From Thermoplasmatota archaeon (GTDB taxonomy: Archaea > Thermoplasmatota > Thermoplasmata > Thermoplasmatales > Thermoplasmataceae): a stretch of DNA of 57,672 bases. Positions 8,335 to 16,708 of this stretch are shown one piece after another. The notes under the pieces are model-generated. The model ran no database searches. It saw nothing but the letters and a program-made list of their open reading frames with translations, and was not told where the DNA came from. Each line of letters begins with the position of its first letter. Position 1 is the first letter of the stretch. Location of the stretch: NCBI GenBank assembly GCA_023488885.1, contig JAMDDH010000014.1, forward strand, positions 1 through 57,672, in the 5' to 3' direction. The position numbers were made by a program, and so were the translations under genes.

Positions 8335-9147
8335 ATGAATCTTCAGGACTACACAGGAAGAACAGTAAACGTTCCGGACGAACCCGAAAGAATTGTGAGC
8401 TTCAGTCCTGCGATAACCGAGATTCTTTTTGAACTTGGCCTGGGTGACAGGGTTGTCGGCGTATCGGCATTCTGCGCGAGGCCCAAGGAGACAAAAAACA
8501 TCAGAAAAGTCGGTAGCTACGGGAGCACAAGAACTGAGGTACTGGAGGAGATCAAGCCCGATCTGGTTCTTGCAATTTCAGGATACCAGAAGGATTTTGC
8601 GCTCAAACTCTCAGAAAAATTTCCAGTTTATATTTTCGAATTGCCGTCAAGTGTGTCTGGTATCATAGATCTCGTCTCCCGTGTCGGTGCAGTGACTGGC
8701 AAAATAGACGAATCCAAGTATATGGAGTTTGAGTTGAGCAGGTTTCTTGGTTCCATGAGACGACACCCGGGAGTTTCCGGTTATCTGGAGATAGATCTGG
8801 GTGGACCCGCAACTTTCGGTGCGTTTAGTTATATCACGGATGCTCTTTCAATGCTGGGCATAGAGTCCATATACCGGAAGGAACCATCTGAATGGGTCTC
8901 TCCCGATCTTCAGTATGTTATGGAGAGCGATCCTGACATCATAATTTATGAACCGAAGATGTATTCCAGTTTTTCCGAAATAGATGCAAAAAACCTCATC
9001 AGTGAAAGAAAATGGGAGAATCTAAAAGCCTTGAGTAAAGGCAATTTCCGCGTTACTCCCGGGAAACTCGATTTTTTTGCGCATCATGGCCCATCTTTCA
9101 TCCGTGAGGTACTTCCATGGACAATGGAGATACTGGACAGTCTCTGA
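8335..9147 (+). CDS. BtuF/FepB-type substrate-binding protein without signal peptide
   Basis: The 270 residues match the class III periplasmic-binding-protein fold used for cobalamin, haem and iron-siderophore uptake. Matching segments are ERIVSFSPAITEILFELGLGDRVVGVS, CARPKETKNIRKVGSYGS, and EEIKPDLVLAISGYQ, followed by the long linking helix region and a second lobe ending HHGPSFIREVLPWTMEIL. The protein begins directly in the mature domain: no hydrophobic leader, lipobox or transmembrane anchor is visible, so it should stay in the cytoplasm. No ABC permease or ATPase is adjacent. It may bind a corrinoid or metal chelate inside the cell, or act as an enzyme or chaperone; function is not assigned. 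Confidence 0.75.
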   Translation: MNLQDYTGRTVNVPDEPERIVSFSPAITEILFELGLGDRVVGVSAFCARPKETKNIRKVGSYGSTRTEVLEEIKPDLVLAISGYQKDFALKLSEKFPVYIFELPSSVSGIIDLVSRVGAVTGKIDESKYMEFELSRFLGSMRRHPGVSGYLEIDLGGPATFGAFSYITDALSMLGIESIYRKEPSEWVSPDLQYVMESDPDIIIYEPKMYSSFSEIDAKNLISERKWENLKALSKGNFRVTPGKLDFFAHHGPSFIREVLPWTMEILDSL

Positions 9148-9193
9148 TGCGCTATTCTCAAAGGGACTTCCGGTTCAAGAATTTTACAGATTA

Positions 9194-9201
9194 TTTATAT
9201 A
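9194..9201 (+). promoter_or_regulatory. TATA box of the single-strand binding protein gene
   Basis: tttatata sits 60 bases before the ATG at 9254, giving a leader of about 30 bases that contains aggaag at 9241-9246 as a ribosome site. This is one of the few clearly leadered genes here and supports ATG 9254 over the longer open frame from 9077, which would overlap the upstream gene. Confidence 0.55.
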
Positions 9202-9253
9202 CATATTGCCAATGTGCGTTTGTCTTCTATATAGACAAAAAGGAAGTAATAGA

Positions 9254-9730
9254 ATGGACGGAACTACCAAAATAAAAGACCTGACACCAGAATCCAGAAG
9301 AGTAAATGTCCTGGCAAAGGTAATAAGCAAAGGAGAGCCAAAGGAGATCCAGACCAGATTTGGAGAAGAGAAATCCGTAACTGAGGTTTACATAGGTGAC
9401 GAAACCGGGAAGATTATACTGTCACTTTGGGGAGAACAGGCCAGTCAGGCTAAGAACGGAGAAACCCTTTACATAGACAACGGATACATATCCCAGGTAA
9501 GAGGACACATGAGACTCAACGTAGGGAAATATGGTTCACTCAAAGCTGGGGAAGAAGAAATCACGGAAGTTAACGAAGAACTCGACATGAGCGAGAAAGA
9601 ATACGAAAGCAACTTCCGGGGAAGAAGACCATTCCGAAGCGGCGGCGGTGGCAGTGGCGGCAGCGGCGGAAGAGGCGGATACTACAACAACCAGAACAGA
9701 GGCGGAAGACAATCCCGCGACGACTACTGA
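9254..9730 (+). CDS. ssb: Single-stranded DNA-binding protein, OB-fold, glycine-rich tail
   Basis: A 158-residue RPA/SSB-type protein for replication and repair. Residues 1-105 form one OB fold (VNVLAKVISKGEPKEIQT, VTEVYIGDETGKIILSLWG, GETLYIDNGYISQVRGHMRLN), as in the crenarchaeal SSB and archaeal RPA41-like single-OB proteins. Residues 106-125 are acidic, and the tail from about 126 is rich in Gly, Arg, Tyr and Asn with the repeated pattern GGGGSGGSGGRGG, ending in RDDY. Such tails act in protein contacts or nucleic-acid binding in related proteins. I chose ATG 9254 on the basis of TATA, leader and homology. It converges on the DNA ligase gene, 10 bases apart. Confidence 0.92.
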   Translation: MDGTTKIKDLTPESRRVNVLAKVISKGEPKEIQTRFGEEKSVTEVYIGDETGKIILSLWGEQASQAKNGETLYIDNGYISQVRGHMRLNVGKYGSLKAGEEEITEVNEELDMSEKEYESNFRGRRPFRSGGGGSGGSGGRGGYYNNQNRGGRQSRDDY

Positions 9731-9740
9731 AGATTATTTT

Positions 9741-11510
9741 CTAAGGCTCTGATGAGCCAACATTTCCCTTTTTCTGCATTTTATACATTTGAATGATTTC
9801 CGAAGTAGTGGTCGCATCCTCTGGCGTTTTATCATCTCTCCATTTACCGGTGAATCTCGGGAATCTTATTGCAAGTCCTGCTCCCTTCTCAATTACGCCG
9901 TAAGCACAGGCATGAACAGGGCTGATCGTTATTTCTGCCCCTATTATCTCGAGTACGTGCACAGGTTCGAACCATGTATCTGGAATCATGAAAGATTCTA
10001 CACGTGCAGGTTTATCCCTTGACGCGATTGCCTCAAATTTGCGGGGAAGATTGAAAAGAACCTCGTCAGTGAAGCCTGTCCCGAGTTTACATATTGACTC
10101 GAATGTATCGCTTTCCTTGTTGTACGCGGCCATGAGAAGAGCGCCGTATGTGCCTTTCCTTCTGCCATGCCCTCCGAATGAACCGATCACAACAAGGTCA
10201 AGGCTGTCTTCGAATTTAGACTGGTAATCTCTTTTAAGTTTTATCCACAGCCAGCCACGTGCACCGGCACGGTACACGGAATCCTCCGACACATTCTTTG
10301 CGACGATACCCTCGCATCCGGAACTGATTGACTGTTCAAAAAACTTCTCTATGGCATCTTCATCCGAAGAAACCAGTCTGTTTGCCAGTTTGAAATGATC
10401 GTTAGGGGTAAACAGGGATTCAAGAACCTTTCTCCTTGCTTCATACGGTTCCCTGTGAAGTTCCTTTCCATCCAGGTAAATTATGTCAAACAGGAACACT
10501 ACCACCGGTATCTCCTTGCTCTTCGCGTCCAGATCATATTTTCTTCCGCGCCTCCTGGAAACGGTCTGAAATGGATATAATTCTCCAGTTTCGGAATCGT
10601 ACGGTACTGCTTCCCCGTCAAGTATACAGGAAGTGCATGAGAATGTCTCCAGGGTGTGTTTCACTATATCGGGAAAATTCTTGGTAGTTTCCTCTGATCC
10701 TCTCGAGAATATTCTCACATTCCCGTCCTTCAGGTGAATTTGTGTTCTCAGCCCATCATACTTGTATTCGAAGGAAGCGGTCCCACCCATTTTATCAAGA
10801 ATTTGCCGGACTTCATGCAATCTTTCGGCAAGCATCACCTTAGCCGGAATCATTGGAGCAGGGCCTATTTTTACCACTTGGGATACCTCCCCGTTCCTGA
10901 GCATCTCGGCTATCAGGCCGATATCGGGATGGAAGTTGTAAGCCTCCTCAATGCTCACGGCCTGATCCTTGTCCGCGAAAGCTTTAACCAAAGCGTCCAG
11001 TATCGTTGCATCAGAAACTCCCAGCCTCAGCTTGCCGCTGACTATTCGTGTTATGTACATAGCTTCGCTGGGTGATGAATTTATAACAAGATCCTGGAAC
11101 AAGCCAATCTTATTTTTTATACTGCCTTCTCCCTTTATCTTCGCCAGCTTCATCAGGGAATCGTAGACGTACTGGACGGTAAGTTTCTGGGAAATCAGCG
11201 TGTTCTGCGATTTCCCTCCAGCGATAAGTCTAGCGACAAGTCCAAGGTCTCCTTCTTTTATGAAAAGTTCCTCCACGTCTTTTTCCGGTTTACCTGAAAT
11301 AAGTGAAAGGCCTTTTATCAGAAGTTTATCGGCCATGCCGAGCTCTATTCCTTCGTAATCGGGGGCAAGTTTCCCCTGAATAAGATATACAAGTTTCTTC
11401 AGGTCCTCCCCCGCTTCTGTAAAGAGACTGACAAGTATTTCAGTAAGTTCCAGCCTTTTGCGGGTATTGGACATCTCTGTGAAACTATCGACGACCCGGA
11501 TGAAATCCAC
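9741..11510 (-). CDS. lig: ATP-dependent DNA ligase
   Basis: Replicative/repair DNA ligase that seals nicks through a lysine-AMP intermediate. The adenylated lysine is K250 in the motif I sequence KYDGLR (250-255). Later nucleotidyltransferase motifs are visible as [15 protein letters not shown] (motif III region), [11 protein letters not shown] (motif IIIa), EGIVAKN (motif IV) and [10 protein letters not shown] (motif V). The N-terminal 220 residues are the DNA-binding domain of archaeal/eukaryotic ligase I, and the C-terminal OB fold begins near 425. 589 residues is usual for archaea. The start is GTG at 11510, with TATA-like attaaatatt 26 bases upstream, lying across the end of the preceding MFS gene. 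Confidence 0.96.
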   Translation of the reverse strand: MDFIRVVDSFTEMSNTRKRLELTEILVSLFTEAGEDLKKLVYLIQGKLAPDYEGIELGMADKLLIKGLSLISGKPEKDVEELFIKEGDLGLVARLIAGGKSQNTLISQKLTVQYVYDSLMKLAKIKGEGSIKNKIGLFQDLVINSSPSEAMYITRIVSGKLRLGVSDATILDALVKAFADKDQAVSIEEAYNFHPDIGLIAEMLRNGEVSQVVKIGPAPMIPAKVMLAERLHEVRQILDKMGGTASFEYKYDGLRTQIHLKDGNVRIFSRGSEETTKNFPDIVKHTLETFSCTSCILDGEAVPYDSETGELYPFQTVSRRRGRKYDLDAKSKEIPVVVFLFDIIYLDGKELHREPYEARRKVLESLFTPNDHFKLANRLVSSDEDAIEKFFEQSISSGCEGIVAKNVSEDSVYRAGARGWLWIKLKRDYQSKFEDSLDLVVIGSFGGHGRRKGTYGALLMAAYNKESDTFESICKLGTGFTDEVLFNLPRKFEAIASRDKPARVESFMIPDTWFEPVHVLEIIGAEITISPVHACAYGVIEKGAGLAIRFPRFTGKWRDDKTPEDATTTSEIIQMYKMQKKGNVGSSEP

Positions 11511-11532
11511 GAAGATATATTGGTAGATTCTA

Positions 11533-12723
11533 TTAAATATTAGTTGAAGAGATGCGCGCTTCTTTCTCTATTTCTCCTCTCATCAGAATGCCTGCTGATG
11601 CACATGCGGCTCCCAAGATTCCGAGCGTCACCCAGGAAACAACATATCCATGATAGAATGATAACACTGAAAATAGTGCAGGACTGAAAGCTCCCACTGC
11701 AATCTGCAGGAAATTTACAAACGACAGGGCAAATGATATCATGCCTCTATCCTTGGTTTTCTCTATTATTATGGTATAAAGCATGGAAAAACCGTTAACT
11801 GTCATGATTCCCAGCGCCATCATCAGTACAAAAAGGAGGACGTAACTGGAAGTCAGAGGAACCATTGCAGTAAGGACGGATAAAATTAACGCCGATGCCA
11901 CGAACATCATGATCTTTCTCCGTATCTTTCCGAAGATATACCCTCCCATTGTGCCTCCAAAGAATCCTATTAGTAGATATACGGTGCCCAGGGAACCTGC
12001 AAGATTCGGAGAATAATGCATATGAACTTCCGCGTAGTAGACAAATAGTTGTCCGATTACTGTTTCAGAAAATATCGCAGACATGGCGATAACGGGTAGC
12101 AACCATATTTCACTTCCCTTCAACACTACCCGGGCCCTCTTTACCAGGTTGTTACTGTTCCCGGCAACTCTGCCAAATTTACGAAGAACAACGAGGTTTT
12201 CCAGTGCAATGGATAACATTATAATGCCGGCCAGTACCAGCGGAGCCCTCCAGCCGTAGACCTGGTCGAGCAATGCCCATCCGATTATTCCAACGCCACC
12301 ACCCAGATTGAAGGACCCGTTGAACATGCCGACATAAAAGCTGTAGCTCCCCTTCGGGACAATATCTGCAAGCAGGCCAAGGGCTGGAGAGAAAAAAAGC
12401 GCTGAACCTATACCCGCAAATAGTCTTGAGACAAACAGTTCAAAGAGGTTTCCGGACAGCCCTGTAGTTATGACTGAAACACCAAGAATCGCGATGCCGA
12501 GTACTGCAGTATTTTTGTTTCCGATCCTGCCGGAAAGGAGTCCGCCAACCATCTGAAACGTTGAAAGGCCGATGTAGAATGCGGTTGTTATAATCCCGAG
12601 TTGAATAATCTGGAACCTGAAATCTGAAGCAATGTACTTCAGTCCAGGGGCAATGTTGAACCAATTCAGTGCGTACACTGCTCTCGCCACGTTTATTGAT
12701 GTGGCCTGTATCCTGTATCCCAC
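11533..12723 (-). CDS. Major facilitator superfamily transporter
   Basis: A 396-residue polytopic carrier with about twelve hydrophobic segments and a central polar loop near 180-205. The loop 2-3 region [16 protein letters not shown] (near 62-77) is a degenerate form of the MFS motif A. No substrate is evident. The start is GTG 12723, with aataatatc 25 bases upstream as the TATA-like box. Its stop lies 22 bases before the ligase start, inside the ligase promoter. Confidence 0.83.
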   Translation of the reverse strand: MGYRIQATSINVARAVYALNWFNIAPGLKYIASDFRFQIIQLGIITTAFYIGLSTFQMVGGLLSGRIGNKNTAVLGIAILGVSVITTGLSGNLFELFVSRLFAGIGSALFFSPALGLLADIVPKGSYSFYVGMFNGSFNLGGGVGIIGWALLDQVYGWRAPLVLAGIIMLSIALENLVVLRKFGRVAGNSNNLVKRARVVLKGSEIWLLPVIAMSAIFSETVIGQLFVYYAEVHMHYSPNLAGSLGTVYLLIGFFGGTMGGYIFGKIRRKIMMFVASALILSVLTAMVPLTSSYVLLFVLMMALGIMTVNGFSMLYTIIIEKTKDRGMISFALSFVNFLQIAVGAFSPALFSVLSFYHGYVVSWVTLGILGAACASAGILMRGEIEKEARISSTNI

Positions 12724-12893
12724 GGCACAGGATGCATTACAGATATTATTACTTAATTCACAATTCCCGTTGCATCGAAAGAGAAGCTGTTAACGAAGCT
12801 TATCTCAACATAGGGGAACGGTTGCTGTTAAATAGCCCATCGTTGCGATTACCGTTATTGATCTACAGATCCATTGGTACATAATCCAAAACT

Positions 12894-13673
12894 TTAGCGT
12901 GTAGTAGACGATAGTTTCAGTTGGGATGCGAATTGTGATAATACCTGATTTTTCATAGAAATTTCCATGAGTCTCGAACGGAAGTCTGCATTCTTAGATT
13001 TGCTTGAATAGATCTTGAAGGAGAGACCACTATATTCTATATCGATCAGAATCAGAGGTTCAGGTCGCACCAGCTTAGGATATCTCTCCCTCAGGTTAAA
13101 CGGATCCTCCAATGTTTCATCAAATGAGTGATCAATGGCGTATGCCATAATTGTCCTGATCTGATTCCATAGGAAACTTCCTGCAACGAAATCAACATAT
13201 ACTGCGTCTCTTGCTTTCTTCACCACGATTGACTTAATTGACCGGCTGGTATTTCTGTTGTCAACTCTGCAGAATGATGAGAAATCATGGGTTCCAACAA
13301 AAGATCTCAATACCGGCTTAAATTTCGGGCCAATATCTGTGTCTCCAGGAATAATATACCTGTAGATTTTGAAATCACAGTGCCTCGGATTGGCATCCTC
13401 TGCAACTTCCGCATGCTGATGAAATATCATTCCGTCAATTGAAGAATTCAAAATGCCCAGTATCTTTTCTGGTTTCTCTTCAGAATTCAGAGCAATAACG
13501 TTGCCGATGGCAGAGACATTGCGATCGGTTCTTGCTGCTGAATTCAAGGAATCTGCAATTTTTCTCTCTCTTAGAACCTTGAGGATGGTATCCTCTACAT
13601 TGCGGTTTCCGTTGCTGCTCTGGTAACCTGTGAAGAGCCACCCCAGGTATCCAAACTTTATGAACAGTCTCAA
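12894..13673 (-). CDS. truA: tRNA pseudouridine synthase A
   Basis: Isomerises uridines 38-40 of the tRNA anticodon arm to pseudouridine. The family opening is LRLFIKFGYLGWLFTGYQ. The catalytic aspartate lies in AARTDRNVSA (D50 from the chosen start), and FHQHAEVAEDANPRHCD and DFVAGSFLWNQIRTIM follow as in TruA. The frame extends upstream to ATG 13727, but that would overlap the divergent flavoprotein gene. TTG 13673 starts exactly at the family N-terminus and has taaatatt about 25 bases upstream, so I prefer it (259 residues). Confidence 0.88.
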   Translation of the reverse strand: MRLFIKFGYLGWLFTGYQSSNGNRNVEDTILKVLRERKIADSLNSAARTDRNVSAIGNVIALNSEEKPEKILGILNSSIDGMIFHQHAEVAEDANPRHCDFKIYRYIIPGDTDIGPKFKPVLRSFVGTHDFSSFCRVDNRNTSRSIKSIVVKKARDAVYVDFVAGSFLWNQIRTIMAYAIDHSFDETLEDPFNLRERYPKLVRPEPLILIDIEYSGLSFKIYSSKSKNADFRSRLMEISMKNQVLSQFASQLKLSSTTR

Positions 13674-13725
13674 TGCGGAAGTTAATGTGACATGAATATT
13701 TAGTGTGCGCGTATACAGGTTAATC

Positions 13726-14697
13726 ATGATCGTTGTGGCTGGTCTCGGTATGTCAGGTTCATATCTCCTAAAAAGACTGGATGACGAAGGCTTTGAAGTG
13801 AGGGGATTTGACCCAAAGACTCAGGATTTCTATGTGCCGTGCGGATATGCCACCAACATTCGGAAACTTCGGGACATCCTTCGATCTGTGAACTTAAATG
13901 CTGATGATTATATTGAGCGCGAAGGAAAAGACGTCACCATCTCAGGACCAGACTTGCCGGAACTCACATTTTCCTCGGCAGGCATCTGTACAATTGACAA
14001 AAACAGGCTCGAGAATGACCTAATTTCCGGGCACAAACACGAGAGAGCGCGGGCAAAATATGAATCCGGCGACACAGTTATTGATGCAACCGGAGTTTCG
14101 AGATATTACCTGGGACAGGCTGAAAATGATTTCCTGATGTACACTAAGGAGTACTTGACCGACGAAGCAGATCATGCGGACTTCCATTTTAGATATTTCA
14201 GCAGAGGAACTGGGTATTACTGGGAATTTCCATTGAAAAACGGATTTCACGTTGGTGCTGGCGCAGACAGCGTGGAAGCGATAAACCAGTCTTTGGCCGG
14301 GGTTGTATATAAAAAAGTTTTATCTAGAAAAATAAGGCTGAAGCCGTTATTTGATCAGATGTTCAACCAAAACATCATAGGAACTGGTGAATCTATCGGC
14401 ACAGTAAGCCCCATCACAGGGGAAGGCATCATCCCTTCCCTGACATCTGCAGAAATACTGGTGCAGTGTCTCAAGGAAGCCGTGGACACAGAGGAACTGA
14501 AACTGCTTTACCGGGAGAGAATCAGGGACAGGTTTGCGGCCTATCAGGGGCTTTTCGACCTTCTTGTGTCGTCAAGGAACGGAAAAATGTTTACTTTGAG
14601 AAATATTAAAAACGCCAAATTTGCAAAGGCAGATTTTGAAGGATTCGGCATTGATATAAAGATTTGGGAGATAATGAGGCACCTGATACCTATTTGA
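13726..14697 (+). CDS. Geranylgeranyl reductase-family flavoprotein
   Basis: FAD-dependent reductase of the geranylgeranyl-reductase family, which saturates isoprenoid chains of archaeal lipids or quinones. Starting at ATG 13726 the protein opens with the FAD motif GLGMSG. The family signatures GYYWEFPLKNGFHVGAG (near 164-180) and GTVSPITGEGIIPSLTSAEI (near 222-241) are clear. At 323 residues it is shorter than the roughly 390-residue digeranylgeranylglycerophospholipid reductases, so it is probably a paralogue whose exact substrate is unknown. It diverges from truA and converges on the aldolase/SDR gene with an 8-base overlap. Confidence 0.85.
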   Translation: MIVVAGLGMSGSYLLKRLDDEGFEVRGFDPKTQDFYVPCGYATNIRKLRDILRSVNLNADDYIEREGKDVTISGPDLPELTFSSAGICTIDKNRLENDLISGHKHERARAKYESGDTVIDATGVSRYYLGQAENDFLMYTKEYLTDEADHADFHFRYFSRGTGYYWEFPLKNGFHVGAGADSVEAINQSLAGVVYKKVLSRKIRLKPLFDQMFNQNIIGTGESIGTVSPITGEGIIPSLTSAEILVQCLKEAVDTEELKLLYRERIRDRFAAYQGLFDLLVSSRNGKMFTLRNIKNAKFAKADFEGFGIDIKIWEIMRHLIPI

Positions 14698-16663
14698 TGC
14701 CCCCGTCAACAGGAATCATTGCGTCTGTCGTTGCCCCGAATATCTCCTCGTTAACCAGCGAAAGCAACACATTGGCAACATGTTCCGGCAACACTTCTCT
14801 CCTGAGCAGATTCTGAGTTTTGTATTCTTCAACAGTCTGGCCCTTTGCTTTGGCACGTGATTCCAGGACGCCGTTTTCCCAGATCTTTGACCCCTTGAAA
14901 ACCTTGTCAGGATTAATTATGTTGGCGCGAATTCCGAATGCCCCTCCTTCCTTTGATACGTAGTGGCATATCTGTGCGGCAAAAGCCTTTGAAGAACCAT
15001 ATGACAGCATCTCCGGTCCCGGGTGGGTCAGATTCTTGCTAATATTGAATACAATGTTTGCTCCGATTCTCTGTGCCTTCATGAACTTGAAAGCTTCCCT
15101 TGTCATCAGGAAGGTCCCACGTGAGTTTACCCTGTAGTGGAAATCCAGTTCTTCCATTGAAATCTTTTCTATGGGATCGCTTTTCAGTACTCCGGCATTG
15201 TTGAACAGAATATCCACTGCCCCGAATTTCATAGTTATTGTCTTGAACATCTCGGTGACCTTTGCTTCATCGGAAATGTCGACAATATAGGGAAATATTG
15301 TAGTTTGTGTGGATTTCTGGAGTTCCTTCGCTACTGACTCAATTGATGGATCCATGTCGCATGCAATGACAATAGAACCATTTTCGGAAAGTTTTCTTGC
15401 AGCTTCAAGGCCAATGCCGTTAGCAGCTCCGGTGACAATGGATACAGTCCCCTGCAGGAATCGTGGTTTCATCTTCTTCAATTTTGCCTCCTCCAGTGGC
15501 CAATACTCCATTTCATACGCCTCTTTCTTGGTTATGAATGCGTTTCCTGCGATTTTTCTGGCACGGGAGTTAACTATCATTGAGTGAATGAACTGATCCC
15601 TCACGATCAGGGCCTCTTTATCAGAAATTCCTGCGGTGATTAACCCGAATCCGCGTATCACGATCACTGCCGGGTACGGGTCGTGCATCGGGAAGCCTTT
15701 CACATATTCGTCGTAATCCCTTTTATAGCGTTCCACAAATTTATCAATCACTTCGAGTGCATGTTCGGGTCTGTCTACGTATGCGTACTCGTATTTCGTC
15801 CTGATGAGCATGTCAGGTGTTGCCGGCCCCTGCATCTCGAAGATCTGTGCCTCCTTGGAAAGAGAGATCTCTTTCGCAATCCCCGTATTCTCAATTCTAA
15901 GTATTTTTCTGTGCCTAGTTGATAGTTTTCCCCGTATCTCAGGAACAATACTCATTACTGCATCGTCGGGAATTTCCTCAAATTCTTTTTTGAACAGATC
16001 TTCTCCTGATTTCGATGCTATGTATGATTCCGCCATCTGAACTATTTTTAAATGGCGACTGTAGCTTTCCTCACCGGTTTTTCCAAATGTGAACAATCCA
16101 TGTTTTGAAAGGATTATGCCCTCAGTTCCCTCCGGCATATTCTGCGTTTTTGATAAAATCGCTCTTGCCAGCTTAAAACCGGGAGGAATATATGGGATAA
16201 CAAGCACATTCTGGAATATCTTCCCGATATCCTCCGGAGAAAGGGGAGTATTAGTGATTGAAAGAATGGCATCTGAATGTGAATGATCTACGAATCTGTC
16301 AGGTATGAAAGCGTGAAGGAATGATTCTACGCTCGGAGAAGGTTCGGATGGATCGACCATGCTTTTTTTCATGAAATCAACCATCTCCTGATCGGACATC
16401 TTGTCAATTTTCATGGCCGAAAGCATGTCATTCATGCGGAGACCGGTGAAACCTCTTTCTGTTATCGTGGCAAGGTCTGATCCACTTCCTTTAACTCTCA
16501 GTACCTTAATCCTGGAACCGGTATGATCAATCTCTTCGGTCTTGACAGAAGTATTGCCGCCACCGTGAAGAACAAGGTTTTGGTCTGAGCCAAGTTTTCT
16601 CGAATAAAAGACCCGTTCTTCAATCAGTGAAACGGAGTCAGTATTATTGCTGGAAACGGACAT
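14690..16663 (-). CDS. Bifunctional class II aldolase / short-chain dehydrogenase
   Basis: A natural fusion of about 657 residues. The N-terminal part resembles class II (zinc) aldolases such as rhamnulose-1-phosphate aldolase: HGGGNTSVK near 35-43, DHSHSDAILS and SKHGLFTFG. The C-terminal 260 residues are a short-chain dehydrogenase with TGAANGIG as the NAD-binding motif, FNNAG, and the catalytic Tyr-x3-Lys in YGSSK. Related fusions in bacteria and archaea act on deoxy-sugar phosphates and lactaldehyde, so a role in rhamnose/fucose-type or other aldose breakdown is likely; the substrate is inferred only. ATG 16663 is chosen because atttatatta (16681-16690) lies 23 bases upstream; TTG 16669 is the alternative. 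Confidence 0.88.
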   Translation of the reverse strand: MSVSSNNTDSVSLIEERVFYSRKLGSDQNLVLHGGGNTSVKTEEIDHTGSRIKVLRVKGSGSDLATITERGFTGLRMNDMLSAMKIDKMSDQEMVDFMKKSMVDPSEPSPSVESFLHAFIPDRFVDHSHSDAILSITNTPLSPEDIGKIFQNVLVIPYIPPGFKLARAILSKTQNMPEGTEGIILSKHGLFTFGKTGEESYSRHLKIVQMAESYIASKSGEDLFKKEFEEIPDDAVMSIVPEIRGKLSTRHRKILRIENTGIAKEISLSKEAQIFEMQGPATPDMLIRTKYEYAYVDRPEHALEVIDKFVERYKRDYDEYVKGFPMHDPYPAVIVIRGFGLITAGISDKEALIVRDQFIHSMIVNSRARKIAGNAFITKKEAYEMEYWPLEEAKLKKMKPRFLQGTVSIVTGAANGIGLEAARKLSENGSIVIACDMDPSIESVAKELQKSTQTTIFPYIVDISDEAKVTEMFKTITMKFGAVDILFNNAGVLKSDPIEKISMEELDFHYRVNSRGTFLMTREAFKFMKAQRIGANIVFNISKNLTHPGPEMLSYGSSKAFAAQICHYVSKEGGAFGIRANIINPDKVFKGSKIWENGVLESRAKAKGQTVEEYKTQNLLRREVLPEHVANVLLSLVNEEIFGATTDAMIPVDGGIK

Positions 16664-16708
16664 TGACAAACATATTTTTCATTTATATTAAACATGGCTC
16701 AGCTTCCC

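Noticed and set aside
9077-9253. N-terminal extension of the SSB frame
   Set aside because: It overlaps the BtuF-like gene and its own TATA box; ATG 9254 has a ribosome site and matches the family start.
13674-13727. Longer TruA start at ATG 13727
   Set aside because: It would overlap the start codon of the divergent flavoprotein gene and adds 18 residues absent from the family.
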